Below, in pieces: positions 6,897 to 15,009 of a stretch of DNA of 64,000 nt; within the stretch, counting starts at the first letter, position 1; every line of letters begins with the position of its first letter. A program made the translations under genes and the position numbers. Origin of the DNA: JAOPZW01 sp963835295 (GTDB lineage: Bacteria > Actinomycetota > Thermoleophilia > Solirubrobacterales > Solirubrobacteraceae); assembly GCA_963835295.1 (NCBI GenBank), contig CAWIEX010000002.1, positions 310,001-374,000 on the forward strand. Direction: 5' to 3'. Under the pieces are notes generated by a model. The model was not told the origin of the DNA. It ran no database searches and was given only the letters and a program-made list of their open reading frames with translations.

Positions 6897-8486
6897 GTGC
6901 AGCACCCCGTCGAGACCTTCACCGAAGCCGAGCGCACCCGCCTCGCGCCCCACGTCACGAACCTCGACCGTCCGGTCTTCGCGCTGGTCAACCTGCCCGA
7001 GACGGTGAAGGGCGCGTTGTTCGCGCGCTACTCGCGCTACCAGGGCACGCTGCGGCGCCTGTTCCTCGACGAGTTCGCCGAGTCGGTGAACGAATTCCCA
7101 CCCACCCACGTCTGGGAGGGCGCCGAGGGCCGGCGCGCCGCCGAGCTCTACGAGCGCATCTTCCTCGGTTACGGCGACGACTCGGTGGCCCAGCTGGGCG
7201 GCGCGCATGTCGCGGTCGAGTGGGTCTCCAACGTCCTGACCAAGGTCCTCCAGCGCCCGCGGCTGGCGGCCTACCTCGAGCAGTCCACGCGCTACATCCC
7301 CTACGACACGCCGATGCCAGGCGGCGGATATCGCTACTACCGCGACCCCGAGCTCGGGCCCCGCTACGAGCACGCGATGGACGCGGTCTTCGACGCCTAC
7401 TCGACCGCGCTGCCGCGCGTCGCGGCCTGGGTCGAGAGCGAGTTCCCCGGCGACGACTCGCCCGCTCGCCGCCGCGCGATCCAGGCCAAGGCGCTCGACC
7501 TCCTGCGCGGCCTGCTGCCCGCCGCCTCGCTGTCGCACATGGGCATCTACGCCAGCGGCCAGACCTACGAGCAGCTCATCCTGCACCTGCTGGCCCACCC
7601 GCTGCCCGAGGCGCGCCGCTGCGGGCAGATGATCCTCGAGGCCGTCCAGGCCGTCATGCCGAGCTTCGTCACGCGCGTGGAGCGCCCCGACCGCGGCGGC
7701 GAGTGGATCGCCTACCTCGAGGGCCGCGAGCGGGCCGCCGATCGATGGGCGCGCCGCCTGGGCCTCGATCGCGAGTCCGAGCCCGACGCGCGCCCGTCGG
7801 TGCGCCTCCTGCACGTCGACGGCGACGAGGACGCCCTACTGGCCGCGTTGCTCTTCGAGGCCGCCGGCGTGGGCGAGGAGGAGACGCGCATCCGCCTGGC
7901 CGCGCTCTCGGGCGCCGAGCGCACGGAGCTGCTGTCCGACCTCGTCGGCGTTCGCGCCAACCGCCGCCACCGGCCCGGCCGCGGCTTCGAGGCGCTGCGC
8001 TACCGCTTCGAGATCGTCTCTGACTACGGCGCCTTCCGCGACCTCCAGCGTCACCGGATGCTGACCGTCCAGTGGCAGCGCCTGACCCCCCACCTCGGCG
8101 CGGGCGTGCCCGACGAGGTGCAAGCAGCCGGCTGCGGCGACCTCTATCGCCACGCGCTCGAGGTGTCACGCAGCGAGTGGGAGCGGCTGGTCGGCGAGGG
8201 GCGCGAGCGCGAGGCCCTCTACGCGCTCTCGCTGGGCTACCGCATCCGCTACGTCCTGGACCTCAACGCGCGCGAGGCGATGCAGCTCATCGAGCTGCGC
8301 TCCGGGCGCGAGGGCCACCCCAGTTACCGCGCCGTCGCCCACGAGATGCACCGCCTCATCGCCCAGGTGCACCCCGCCGTGGCGGGGGCCATGACGCACG
8401 TCGACACCGAGGCCGAGCCTCGCCTGGAGCGCATCCTCAGCGAGATGCGCACGCAGGCGAAGATCGACGCGCTCAGCGGGCGCTGA
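6897..8486 (+). CDS. thyX: Tandem-domain FAD-dependent thymidylate synthase-like protein
   Basis: This 529-residue protein is more than twice the length of a normal ThyX (about 220-250) and reads as two ThyX-like halves. Half 1 has DDSVAQLGGAHVAVEW and RPRLAAYLEQSTRY (120-133), which fits RxR-x7-S of the ThyX signature but has Pro for the His. Half 2 has RHRMLTVQWQRLT (385-397), which keeps RHR but lacks the Ser. Each half ends with the helical ThyX C-terminal pattern (EQLILHLLAHPL; REAMQLIELRSG). ThyX methylates dUMP using FAD and methylene-tetrahydrofolate, with active sites at subunit interfaces. The split motif suggests a pseudo-dimer with a composite or a lost site. No thyA is in the window. 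Confidence 0.8.
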   Translation: MQHPVETFTEAERTRLAPHVTNLDRPVFALVNLPETVKGALFARYSRYQGTLRRLFLDEFAESVNEFPPTHVWEGAEGRRAAELYERIFLGYGDDSVAQLGGAHVAVEWVSNVLTKVLQRPRLAAYLEQSTRYIPYDTPMPGGGYRYYRDPELGPRYEHAMDAVFDAYSTALPRVAAWVESEFPGDDSPARRRAIQAKALDLLRGLLPAASLSHMGIYASGQTYEQLILHLLAHPLPEARRCGQMILEAVQAVMPSFVTRVERPDRGGEWIAYLEGRERAADRWARRLGLDRESEPDARPSVRLLHVDGDEDALLAALLFEAAGVGEEETRIRLAALSGAERTELLSDLVGVRANRRHRPGRGFEALRYRFEIVSDYGAFRDLQRHRMLTVQWQRLTPHLGAGVPDEVQAAGCGDLYRHALEVSRSEWERLVGEGREREALYALSLGYRIRYVLDLNAREAMQLIELRSGREGHPSYRAVAHEMHRLIAQVHPAVAGAMTHVDTEAEPRLERILSEMRTQAKIDALSGR

Positions 8487-8603
8487 ACCCCCCGAATCGC
8501 CTGCACAGCGGGCGTCGCGGGCACTGAACGGCCGCTCGACACTCAGGCCCATCTACGTCGACATCGAGGCGAAGAACCCCGTATTCATCGGAATTCGCCA
8601 TTT

Positions 8604-8624
8604 GACACATCACCGCCGTGTGTC
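8604..8624 (+). promoter_or_regulatory. Inverted repeat upstream of fabD
   Basis: GACACA (8604-8609) and TGTGTC (8619-8624) flank nine bases. TTGACA at 8602-8607 overlaps the left arm and is a good -35 match. This may be an operator for the fab operon, perhaps for the TetR encoded at its end. Confidence 0.45.
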
Positions 8625-8627
8625 GAA

Positions 8628-8639
8628 CAGTTGCAACTG
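8628..8639 (+). promoter_or_regulatory. 12-bp palindrome upstream of fabD
   Basis: CAGTTGCAACTG is a perfect palindrome, four bases after the inverted repeat at 8604-8624 and 28 bases before fabD. It is well placed as an operator over the transcription start. Confidence 0.45.
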
Positions 8640-8667
8640 CGTGTGCGCCCTGGGGTGAAATCGCCCG

Positions 8668-9498
8668 ATGCCTTCCAGCGCACTACTCTTCCCCGGCCAG
8701 GGGAGCCACGCCGAGGGGATGGACGAGCCCTACCGCGGGAGCCCTCTGTTCGAGCGGGGCCTCGAGGTGCTCGGCTATGACCCCTTCGAGCGGCTCTCCG
8801 ACGGCACTCGCTACCAGCAGCCCGCGCTGTTCCTGTGCTCGGTCGCCGCCTGGGACGCGTGGCGCGAGGAGGCCGACGAGGAGGCCGAGGCGAGCGCCGC
8901 CGCCGGCCACTCGCTCGGCGAGTACGCCGCCCTGGTCGCGGCCGGCGCGCTGCAGTTCGAGGACGCGGTGCGCCTCGTCGACGAGCGCGCCTCCGCGATG
9001 GCCGACGCCGGCGAGCAGAACGCCGGCGGCATGATCGCCATGCTCGGCGGCGACGGGCGCAGCGTGCGCGCACTGGCCTCGCGCCTGGGTCTCGTGGTCG
9101 CCAACGACAACGCCCCCGGCCAGCTCGTGCTCAGCGGGGCCATCGACGCGCTCGACGAGGCCGAGGAGGTGGCGCGCGAGGAGACCGGCGCCCGGGCACG
9201 CCGCCTGGACGTCACCGGTGCCTTCCACTCGCCGCTCATGGAGCCCGCCGCCGAGCGCCTGCGCGCCGCCCTCGACGCGACGCCGGTCGCCGAGCCCAAC
9301 CGCCCCGTGTACTCCAACGGCAGCGCGGCGCCCTTCGTCGACGTGCGCCGCGAGCTGGCCGAGAACCTGCTGCGCCCGGTGCGCTGGCGCGAGACGCTGC
9401 TGGCCCTGCGCACCGCGCGCATCGAGCGCTTCGTGGAGCTCGGGCCCGGCGAGGTCCTCACCGGTCTCGTCAAGCGAACCCTCCAGGTGGCTGCGTGA
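8668..9498 (+). CDS. fabD: Malonyl-CoA:ACP transacylase
   Basis: This 276-residue enzyme loads malonyl groups from CoA onto acyl carrier protein for fatty acid elongation. It shows FPGQGSH at the N-terminus, the nucleophile Ser82 in GHSLGEYAALVAAG, and catalytic His187 in GAFHSPLM. It is shorter than E. coli FabD (309), with a trimmed N-terminal half. It is the first gene of the operon fabD-fabH-fabG-acpP-fabF-accD-tetR. ATG 8668 is preceded by GGGGTG ten bases upstream. The 180-base gap before it holds two palindromes that could be operators. Confidence 0.95.
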   Translation: MPSSALLFPGQGSHAEGMDEPYRGSPLFERGLEVLGYDPFERLSDGTRYQQPALFLCSVAAWDAWREEADEEAEASAAAGHSLGEYAALVAAGALQFEDAVRLVDERASAMADAGEQNAGGMIAMLGGDGRSVRALASRLGLVVANDNAPGQLVLSGAIDALDEAEEVAREETGARARRLDVTGAFHSPLMEPAAERLRAALDATPVAEPNRPVYSNGSAAPFVDVRRELAENLLRPVRWRETLLALRTARIERFVELGPGEVLTGLVKRTLQVAA

Positions 9499-9500
9499 GC

Positions 9501-10532
9501 ATGGCGGCGACCGCCGAGCACACGCCCACACCTGCGATCGCCCGGCGCCTGGCGCCCCAGCGCCGCCGCGGCATGACCGCCGGCATCTTCGGCATCGGCG
9601 CCGCCCTGCCCGAGCACGTGATCACCAACGCCGATCTCGAGAAGCGCCTGGACACCAACGACGAGTGGATCGTGCGCCGCACCGGCATCCGCGAGCGCCG
9701 CCACCTCCAGGGCGACGAGACGCTCGCCGACCTGGCGACGCGCGCCTGCCTGCTGGCCCTCGACGACGCGGGGCGCACCGGCGCCGAGGTCGACCACGTC
9801 ATCGTCTCGACCTTCACGCCCGACCGCGTGACGCCGGGCCTCGCGCCCGAGGTCGCCCGCGTCATCGGCGCCGACCGGGCCGCGGCGGTCGACCTCAACG
9901 CGGCGTGCGCCGGCTTCCTCTACGGCCTCGATCAGGCCGCCGCCCTCGTCGAGTCCGGCCGCGCGTCGGTCGTCCTCGTGTGCGGCGCCGAGGCGCTCAG
10001 CCGCGTCATCGACCACGACGATCGCTCGACGGCCGTGCTCTTCGGCGACGGCGCCGGCGCCGTGGTCGTCGCCGGCGGCGATCTCGAGCTCGGCGTCGGC
10101 GGCTTCGTGCTCGGCGCCGACGGCGCGCAGGCCGACCTGCTCTACGCCGAGCGCGACGAGCGCGTCCTGCGCATGCAGGGCTCTGACGTCTACCGCCACG
10201 CCGTGCGGCGGATGACCGCCGCCAGCCGCGAGGCGCTCGAGCGCGCGGGGCGCACGGTCGAGGACATCGACCTCTTCGTCGCCCACCAGGCCAACGTCCG
10301 CATCATCGAGGCGGCGGCGGCCGAGCTCGGCATCCCGCGCGAGAAGGTCGTCGTCAACGTCGACCGCGTGGCCAACACGTCCTCGGCCTCGATCCCGCTC
10401 GCACTGGAGCAGGCCGAGCGCGAGGGCCGCCTCAAGCCCGGTGACACCGTCGCCATGGCCGCCTTCGGCGCCGGCTTCGTGTGGGGCGCGGGCATCGTGA
10501 GCTGGAAGGAGCGCGTGCATGTCTGCGCCTGA
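9501..10532 (+). CDS. fabH: Beta-ketoacyl-ACP synthase III
   Basis: FabH starts each fatty acid by condensing an acyl-CoA primer with malonyl-ACP. The triad is intact: Cys136 (NAACAGFLYG), His262 (AHQANVRI) and Asn292 (ANTSSAS), numbered from ATG 9501. A GTG at 9495 overlaps the fabD stop (GTGA), and AGGTGG at 9485-9490 could serve either start. A third candidate, ATG 9573, would give the usual 319-residue protein, so the first 24 residues are doubtful. The gene overlaps fabG by 14 bases, which implies tight translational coupling. Confidence 0.93.
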   Translation: MAATAEHTPTPAIARRLAPQRRRGMTAGIFGIGAALPEHVITNADLEKRLDTNDEWIVRRTGIRERRHLQGDETLADLATRACLLALDDAGRTGAEVDHVIVSTFTPDRVTPGLAPEVARVIGADRAAAVDLNAACAGFLYGLDQAAALVESGRASVVLVCGAEALSRVIDHDDRSTAVLFGDGAGAVVVAGGDLELGVGGFVLGADGAQADLLYAERDERVLRMQGSDVYRHAVRRMTAASREALERAGRTVEDIDLFVAHQANVRIIEAAAAELGIPREKVVVNVDRVANTSSASIPLALEQAEREGRLKPGDTVAMAAFGAGFVWGAGIVSWKERVHVCA

Positions 10533-11205
10533 CGGCAACGATGGCTGCGCCCTCGTCACCGGCGGCACGCGCGGCATCGGCGCCGCCATCGCCGAGCGCC
10601 TGGAGAGCGACGGCTGGAAGGTCGCGCGCCTGAGCCGCACCTCGGGCGACGTGCAGGCCGACGTCAGCGACCCCGAGCAGGTCCAGGCCGCCTTCGAGGC
10701 CGTGCGCGAGCGCTTCGGGCCGATCCTCGTGCTGGTCAACAACGCCGGCGTGCGCCACGACGGCCTGACCATCCGCATGCCGGCCGACGAGTGGCAGGCC
10801 GTCGTCGACACCAACCTCTCCGGCGCCTTTCATTGCACGCGCCGCGCGCTCGACGACATGCTCAAGGCGCGCTGGGGGCGCATCGTCAACGTCTCGTCGG
10901 TCGTCGCCGAGCGGGCCAACCCGGGGCAGGCGAACTACGTCGCCGCCAAGGCCGGCCTGCTGGGCTTCACGCGCACCGTCGCGCGCGAGATGGCGCGCAA
11001 GGGCGTGACCTCGAACGCGGTCACCCCGGGCGTCATCGAGACCGACATGACCGCCGACCTCGACGGAGGCCTCGTAGAGGTCGTGCCGGCGGGTCGCGTG
11101 GGGCAGCCCGAAGAGGTCGCTGCCGCGGTCGCCTTCCTCGTCTCCGAGGAAGCGTCCTACGTGAACGGCGCCACGCTCTCCGTGGACGGAGCGCTGGGCG
11201 CATGA
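10519..11205 (+). CDS. fabG: 3-oxoacyl-ACP reductase
   Basis: A 228-residue short-chain dehydrogenase that reduces 3-oxoacyl-ACP with NADPH. It has the cofactor loop TGGTRGIG (residues 14-21), NNAG (74-77), the catalytic Ser near 126-127, and Y140-x3-K144 (ANYVAAKAG). Its ending, YVNGATLSVDGA, is typical of FabG. It begins inside fabH and is followed by acpP after 24 bases, which fixes its role in fatty acid synthesis rather than some other SDR function. Confidence 0.93.
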   Translation: MSAPDGNDGCALVTGGTRGIGAAIAERLESDGWKVARLSRTSGDVQADVSDPEQVQAAFEAVRERFGPILVLVNNAGVRHDGLTIRMPADEWQAVVDTNLSGAFHCTRRALDDMLKARWGRIVNVSSVVAERANPGQANYVAAKAGLLGFTRTVAREMARKGVTSNAVTPGVIETDMTADLDGGLVEVVPAGRVGQPEEVAAAVAFLVSEEASYVNGATLSVDGALGA

Positions 11206-11215
11206 ACAAGAACCC

Positions 11216-11222
11216 AAGGAGG
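11216..11222 (+). promoter_or_regulatory. Strong ribosome binding site of acpP
   Basis: AAGGAGG stands seven bases before ATG 11230. It is the best Shine-Dalgarno match in the window, which fits the high amounts of acyl carrier protein a cell needs. Confidence 0.75.
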
Positions 11223-11229
11223 CCCTGAC

Positions 11230-11502
11230 ATGGCCAACGTCCCGTCCGATCAGGAAGCTCTCGACGCGATCCGCGAGGAGCTCGCGAGCATCAAGGTGCC
11301 CGGCGCCGAGAACGCCGAGGCCGACCAGACGTGGAGCGACCTCGACGTGGACTCGCTCGACCTGGTCGAGGTCGTCAAGGCGCTCGAGGACCGCTACGAC
11401 GTGCAGATCGCCGATGGCCGGCTGAAGTCGATCGCCACGGTGGGCGACGCCGCCGCGCTCGTGCAGGAGCTCACGCGCGAGAAGGCTGGTGCGTCCGCGT
11501 GA
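11230..11502 (+). CDS. acpP: Acyl carrier protein
   Basis: The 90-residue acidic protein carries the growing acyl chain on a phosphopantetheine arm. Ser42 in DLDVDSLDLVEVV is the attachment site. It is about 12 residues longer than E. coli AcpP, with a short extension at each end. It has its own strong Shine-Dalgarno site, unlike its GTGA-coupled neighbours. Its stop overlaps the fabF GTG. Confidence 0.96.
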   Translation: MANVPSDQEALDAIREELASIKVPGAENAEADQTWSDLDVDSLDLVEVVKALEDRYDVQIADGRLKSIATVGDAAALVQELTREKAGASA

Positions 11503-12680
11503 CGGACATCGTCATCACGGGACGCGGCGTCGTCTCGTCGATCGGCGAGAGCCCCGACGCCTTCTTCGAGGCCCTGCTGGCCAAGCGCTCGGGCATCGCC
11601 GACGGGATCGGCGCGTGCGTCGACTTCGACCCCGAGGTCGCCATGTCGCCCAAGGAGGCGCGCCGCAGCGACCGCTACACGCAGCTCGCGGTGGCCGCGG
11701 CGATGCAGGCGGCCGAGGAGGCCGGCCTGCCCGACGGCGTCGACCCCGAGCGCCTGGGCGTGCTCGTGGGCACCGGCGTCGGCGGTCTCTCCACGCTGCA
11801 GAACGAGTGCCAGGCGTGGCTGGAGGGCGGCGACCGTGCCGTCTCCCCGCACTTCGTGCCGATGATGATGCCCAACGCGGCCGCCGGCACGATCGCGATG
11901 CGCCTCGGCGCCCACGGCCCCGGCTTCAGCGTGTCGAGCGCGTGCGCCACGGGCGGTCACGCCATCGGCGAGGCCGCGCGGATGATCGCGCGCGGCGAGG
12001 CCGACGCCGTCGTCGCCGGCGGCACCGAGGCCGCGCTGACCGGGCTGTGCATCGCCGCGTTCAAGCGGATGGGCGCGCTCTCGCGCGAGGGCGTCTCGCG
12101 CCCTTTCGACGCCGAGCGCGACGGCTTCGTCATGGGCGAGGGCGCCGGCGTGCTGGTGCTCGAGCGCGAGGAGCACGCGAAGGCGCGCGGGGCCGAGATC
12201 CTCGCGCGGATCGCGGGCTACGGCGCCTCCAACGACGCCTTCCACATCACCATGCCCGAGGAGAACGGCCGCGGCGCCTCGCAGGCGATGCGCGCCGTGC
12301 TCGCCGACGCCGATGCTTCGGCGAGCGACGTGGGCTACATCAACGCCCACGGCACCTCGACCCCGTTCAACGACAAGATCGAGACGCACGCGATCAAGCA
12401 GGTGTTCAACGGCTCGTCGACACCGCCCCCGGTGTCCTCGACGAAGTCCCACATCGGTCACCTGCTCGGCGCCGCCGGCGCCGTCGAGGCGATCGTGTGT
12501 ATCGAAGCGGTACGCCGCGGTGTACTGCCTCCGACGATCAACTACGAGTCGCCTGACCCGGAGTGCGATCTGGATTACGTGCCCGAGGGGCCCCGCGAGG
12601 CACCAGGGCTCGAGCTGGCTCTGTCGAACTCCTTCGGGTTCGGCGGACAGAACGCGTGCCTGGCCGTGAGGAGAGCATGA
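11499..12680 (+). CDS. fabF: Beta-ketoacyl-ACP synthase II
   Basis: A 393-residue elongating condensing enzyme that extends acyl-ACP with malonyl-ACP. The Cys-His-His triad is Cys149 (SSACATGG), His284 (NAHGTST) and His321 (KSHIGHLLGAAG). The GTG start overlaps the acpP stop by four bases. Its length is slightly under the usual 410, with a compact N-terminus. In mycobacteria the equivalents are KasA/KasB. Confidence 0.95.
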   Translation: MTDIVITGRGVVSSIGESPDAFFEALLAKRSGIADGIGACVDFDPEVAMSPKEARRSDRYTQLAVAAAMQAAEEAGLPDGVDPERLGVLVGTGVGGLSTLQNECQAWLEGGDRAVSPHFVPMMMPNAAAGTIAMRLGAHGPGFSVSSACATGGHAIGEAARMIARGEADAVVAGGTEAALTGLCIAAFKRMGALSREGVSRPFDAERDGFVMGEGAGVLVLEREEHAKARGAEILARIAGYGASNDAFHITMPEENGRGASQAMRAVLADADASASDVGYINAHGTSTPFNDKIETHAIKQVFNGSSTPPPVSSTKSHIGHLLGAAGAVEAIVCIEAVRRGVLPPTINYESPDPECDLDYVPEGPREAPGLELALSNSFGFGGQNACLAVRRA

Positions 12681-12735
12681 CAACGCGTCATCGCTCGACA
12701 ACGGCACCCGCCCACCCCGAGAGGAAGCCCTCGCG

Positions 12736-14094
12736 ATGAGCGCCGTATTCGATGTCGCACCTGAGCATCTCGTCGCCCGAGCGCGTCTCGAGCTGCTCTT
12801 CGATCCCGGAAGCTTCCGGCCCACCCGCTCGCTCGTGGGCGACGGGGTCCTGACCGGCTCCGGCCGCGTCAACGGGCGCGTCGTGTGCTCCTGGGCGCAG
12901 GACGGCGCGTTCAAGGGCGGCTCGCTGGGCGTCCGCGGAGGCGAGACGATCGCCCGCACGATCGAGCACGCCGACAAGCTCGGCGTCCCGGTCGTGGGCT
13001 TCCCGCACTCGGGCGGCGCTCGCCTGCAGGAGGGCGTCGGCGCGCTGCATGCCTACAGCGCGATCTTCCGCGCCCAGGCCCTGGCCAAGGTGCCGCAGAT
13101 CAGCGTGATCGGCGGCCCGTGCGCCGGCGGCGCGGCGTACTCGCCGGCCCTGGGCGACCTCACGGTCATGGCCGGCCACGACGCGAAGATGTTCCTCACC
13201 GGCCCGGCCGTGGTGGAGCGCGTGACGCGCGAGAAGGTCACGGCGCTCGAGCTCGGCGGGCCCAAGGTCCACGGGCGCAACGGCGTCGCGCACCTCTTCG
13301 CCGAGCACGACGTGCACGCGGCCGAGATGGTCCGCGCCGCGCTGGCCCACCTGCCGTCCAAGGCGGGCGGCGGGCTGCCGCTGTACCCGCCGGCCGACCC
13401 CGCTCCGGGCGACCCCGGCGAGGTCCTCCCCGCGCGCGAGCGCGAGGTCTACGACGTCCGCGACGTCGCCGCTCGGCTCATCGACGACGGGGAGCTGCTC
13501 GAGTTCGGTCCCCGCTGGGCGCGCAACCTCGTCGTCGGCTTCGCCCGCATCTCGGGCGCGCCGGTCGGCATCATCGCCAACCAGCCCAAGCACCTGGGCG
13601 GCTGCCTGGACGCCGAGTCCTCGCAGAAGGGCGCGTGGTTCGTGGACCTCTGCGACCGCTTCGGCCTCCCGCTCGTCGTGCTCGTCGACACCCCCGGCTT
13701 CCTGCCCGGCGTGTCGCAGGAGCAGGCTGGCGTCATCCGCCACGGCGCGTCGCTGCTGCGGGCCTTCAGCGTCGCCACCACGCCGCGCATCACGGTCACC
13801 CTCCGGGCGGCCTACGGCGGCGCGCACATCGTCATGAACTCGCGTGACCTCGGCGCCGACCTCACCATGGCCTGGCCGCATGCGAAGATTGGCGTCATGG
13901 GCCCCCGTCAGGCCGTCGAGATCGTCAACCGCCGCGAGATCGCGGCCGGTGCCGATGCCGACGCGCTGTCCGACGCGTACGCGGCTGAGCACCTTCCGGT
14001 GCGCGTGGCCGCCTCGCGCGGCTACGTCGACGAGGTCGTAGCGCCGAGCGAGACGCGCGAGCGGATCGCCTTCGCGCTGGAGGCCGCTAGGTGA
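12736..14094 (+). CDS. accD: Acyl-CoA carboxylase carboxyltransferase (beta) subunit
   Basis: The 452-residue protein has both halves of a biotin-dependent carboxyltransferase. The N-terminal crotonase-like half shows FKGGSLG, HSGGARLQEG and a GPCAGGAAYSPAL oxyanion loop. The C-terminal half shows ANQPKHLGGCLD, VDTPGFLPG, HGASLLRAF and AYGGAHIVM. It moves carboxyl from biotin to acetyl-CoA or propionyl-CoA, making malonyl-CoA here. It is shorter than actinobacterial AccD/PccB (about 510-530). The biotin carboxylase and carrier subunit is not in the window. Its place after fabF argues for malonyl-CoA supply. Confidence 0.9.
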   Translation: MSAVFDVAPEHLVARARLELLFDPGSFRPTRSLVGDGVLTGSGRVNGRVVCSWAQDGAFKGGSLGVRGGETIARTIEHADKLGVPVVGFPHSGGARLQEGVGALHAYSAIFRAQALAKVPQISVIGGPCAGGAAYSPALGDLTVMAGHDAKMFLTGPAVVERVTREKVTALELGGPKVHGRNGVAHLFAEHDVHAAEMVRAALAHLPSKAGGGLPLYPPADPAPGDPGEVLPAREREVYDVRDVAARLIDDGELLEFGPRWARNLVVGFARISGAPVGIIANQPKHLGGCLDAESSQKGAWFVDLCDRFGLPLVVLVDTPGFLPGVSQEQAGVIRHGASLLRAFSVATTPRITVTLRAAYGGAHIVMNSRDLGADLTMAWPHAKIGVMGPRQAVEIVNRREIAAGADADALSDAYAAEHLPVRVAASRGYVDEVVAPSETRERIAFALEAAR

Positions 14095-14726
14095 CGCCGG
14101 CGGCGGCCGCCGCACGCCGGGCGGTCCAGACGCGCAACGCGACCGAGGAAGCCATCCTCGACGCCGCGCGCGCCGCCCTGGCCGAGAAGGGCTTCGAAGC
14201 CCTGACGATGGACGCGATCGCCCGCAAGGCGTTCGTCTCACGGACGGCCGTCTACTTCTACTTCCCCAACAAGCGCGCGGTCGTCGACCGCCTCATCCAG
14301 CAGTGCTTCAGCGAGATGTACATCGCGGCGAGCCCGTACCTGGACGGCGACGGCGATCCGCGTCGTGAGCTGCGCGCGTCGCTGGCGCGCGTGGTCGCGC
14401 TGGTCAACAACAACGCTGGGCTGCTGCTGCTGGCCGCCCAGCTCTCGGGCGCGCGCGGCGAGCACCTGCCCGAGGAGTGGGAGCCCTTCATCCTGCGCTT
14501 CGTCGAGCGCGCCGAGGCGCGCATCGCGCGCGACCAGGAGCACGGCATCGCGCCCGACGACATCGCGCCCCGCCTCTCGGCCCAGGCCCTGCTGGCCATG
14601 GTCGAGAACCACATCACGCGCGAGCTCGTGCTCAAGCGCGGCGACGCGAACGAGTCGATCCGCACGCTCGCTGAGCTGTGGTGGCGCGCGGTGTACTCGC
14701 GGCCTGGGGCGGCGGCGCCGGCCTGA
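14091..14726 (+). CDS. TetR-family regulator at the end of the fab operon
   Basis: A 211-residue TetR protein with an N-terminal helix-turn-helix (LTMDAIARKAFVSRTAVYFYFPNKRAVVDRLI, about residues 41-72) and a helical ligand domain. GTG 14091 overlaps the accD stop (GTGA), so it is co-expressed with fatty acid synthesis. Actinobacterial fab clusters are often controlled by a regulator encoded nearby (FasR in Streptomyces and mycobacteria), so acyl-CoA-responsive autoregulation of the fabD promoter is plausible. The two palindromes upstream of fabD are candidate binding sites. This is inference from position. Confidence 0.85.
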   Translation: MTPAAAAARRAVQTRNATEEAILDAARAALAEKGFEALTMDAIARKAFVSRTAVYFYFPNKRAVVDRLIQQCFSEMYIAASPYLDGDGDPRRELRASLARVVALVNNNAGLLLLAAQLSGARGEHLPEEWEPFILRFVERAEARIARDQEHGIAPDDIAPRLSAQALLAMVENHITRELVLKRGDANESIRTLAELWWRAVYSRPGAAAPA

Positions 14727-14757
14727 GATTGTCGTCCGCGCTGCGCGTGTGGCGCTG

Positions 14758-15006
14758 CGCGGCGCGAACTGCATCATCGAGGGAGGGTGGCCCGCCGGCG
14801 CGGGCGCTCGTCCGCCGGCGCGCGCGCTCCCGTGGCGGAAGCGCGCTGGATTAGTGCTCCCCTGCGACACAAATCCAGCACGCTTCGCGAAGAGTGGTCG
14901 ATTGTGTGGCTCCTGGCCACACAAACGACCACCGTGGAGCGGGAACGCACACGGGAGGGCGGCAGCGCCGGGACCGCTTCCCCTCGGTGATGCTGTTTGC
15001 GCCGCG
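14758..15006. mobile_element. MITE-like palindromic element, copy A (249 bp)
   Basis: The termini 14758-14783 and 14981-15006 are inverted repeats matching 23 of 26 bases, including GCATCA/TGATGC and CGAGGG/CCCTCG. It fills the gap between the convergent tetR and fabI. It has no coding capacity and no clear target duplication. Inside are two hairpins: GCTGGATT/AATCCAGC at 14845-14879, and a 17-position stem at 14894-14932. A second copy with the same layout is at 61034-61274. It could be a non-autonomous transposable element or a structured bidirectional terminator. Confidence 0.6.
14894..14932. repeat. Long hairpin inside repeat element A
   Basis: GTGGTCGATTGTGTGGC pairs with its inverse at 14916-14932 with a single A/A mismatch, closing a TCCTG loop. 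The matching hairpin in the other copy (61159-61183) has the complementary loop CAGGA. It could terminate transcription from both convergent genes. Confidence 0.6.
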
Positions 15007-15009
15007 AAG

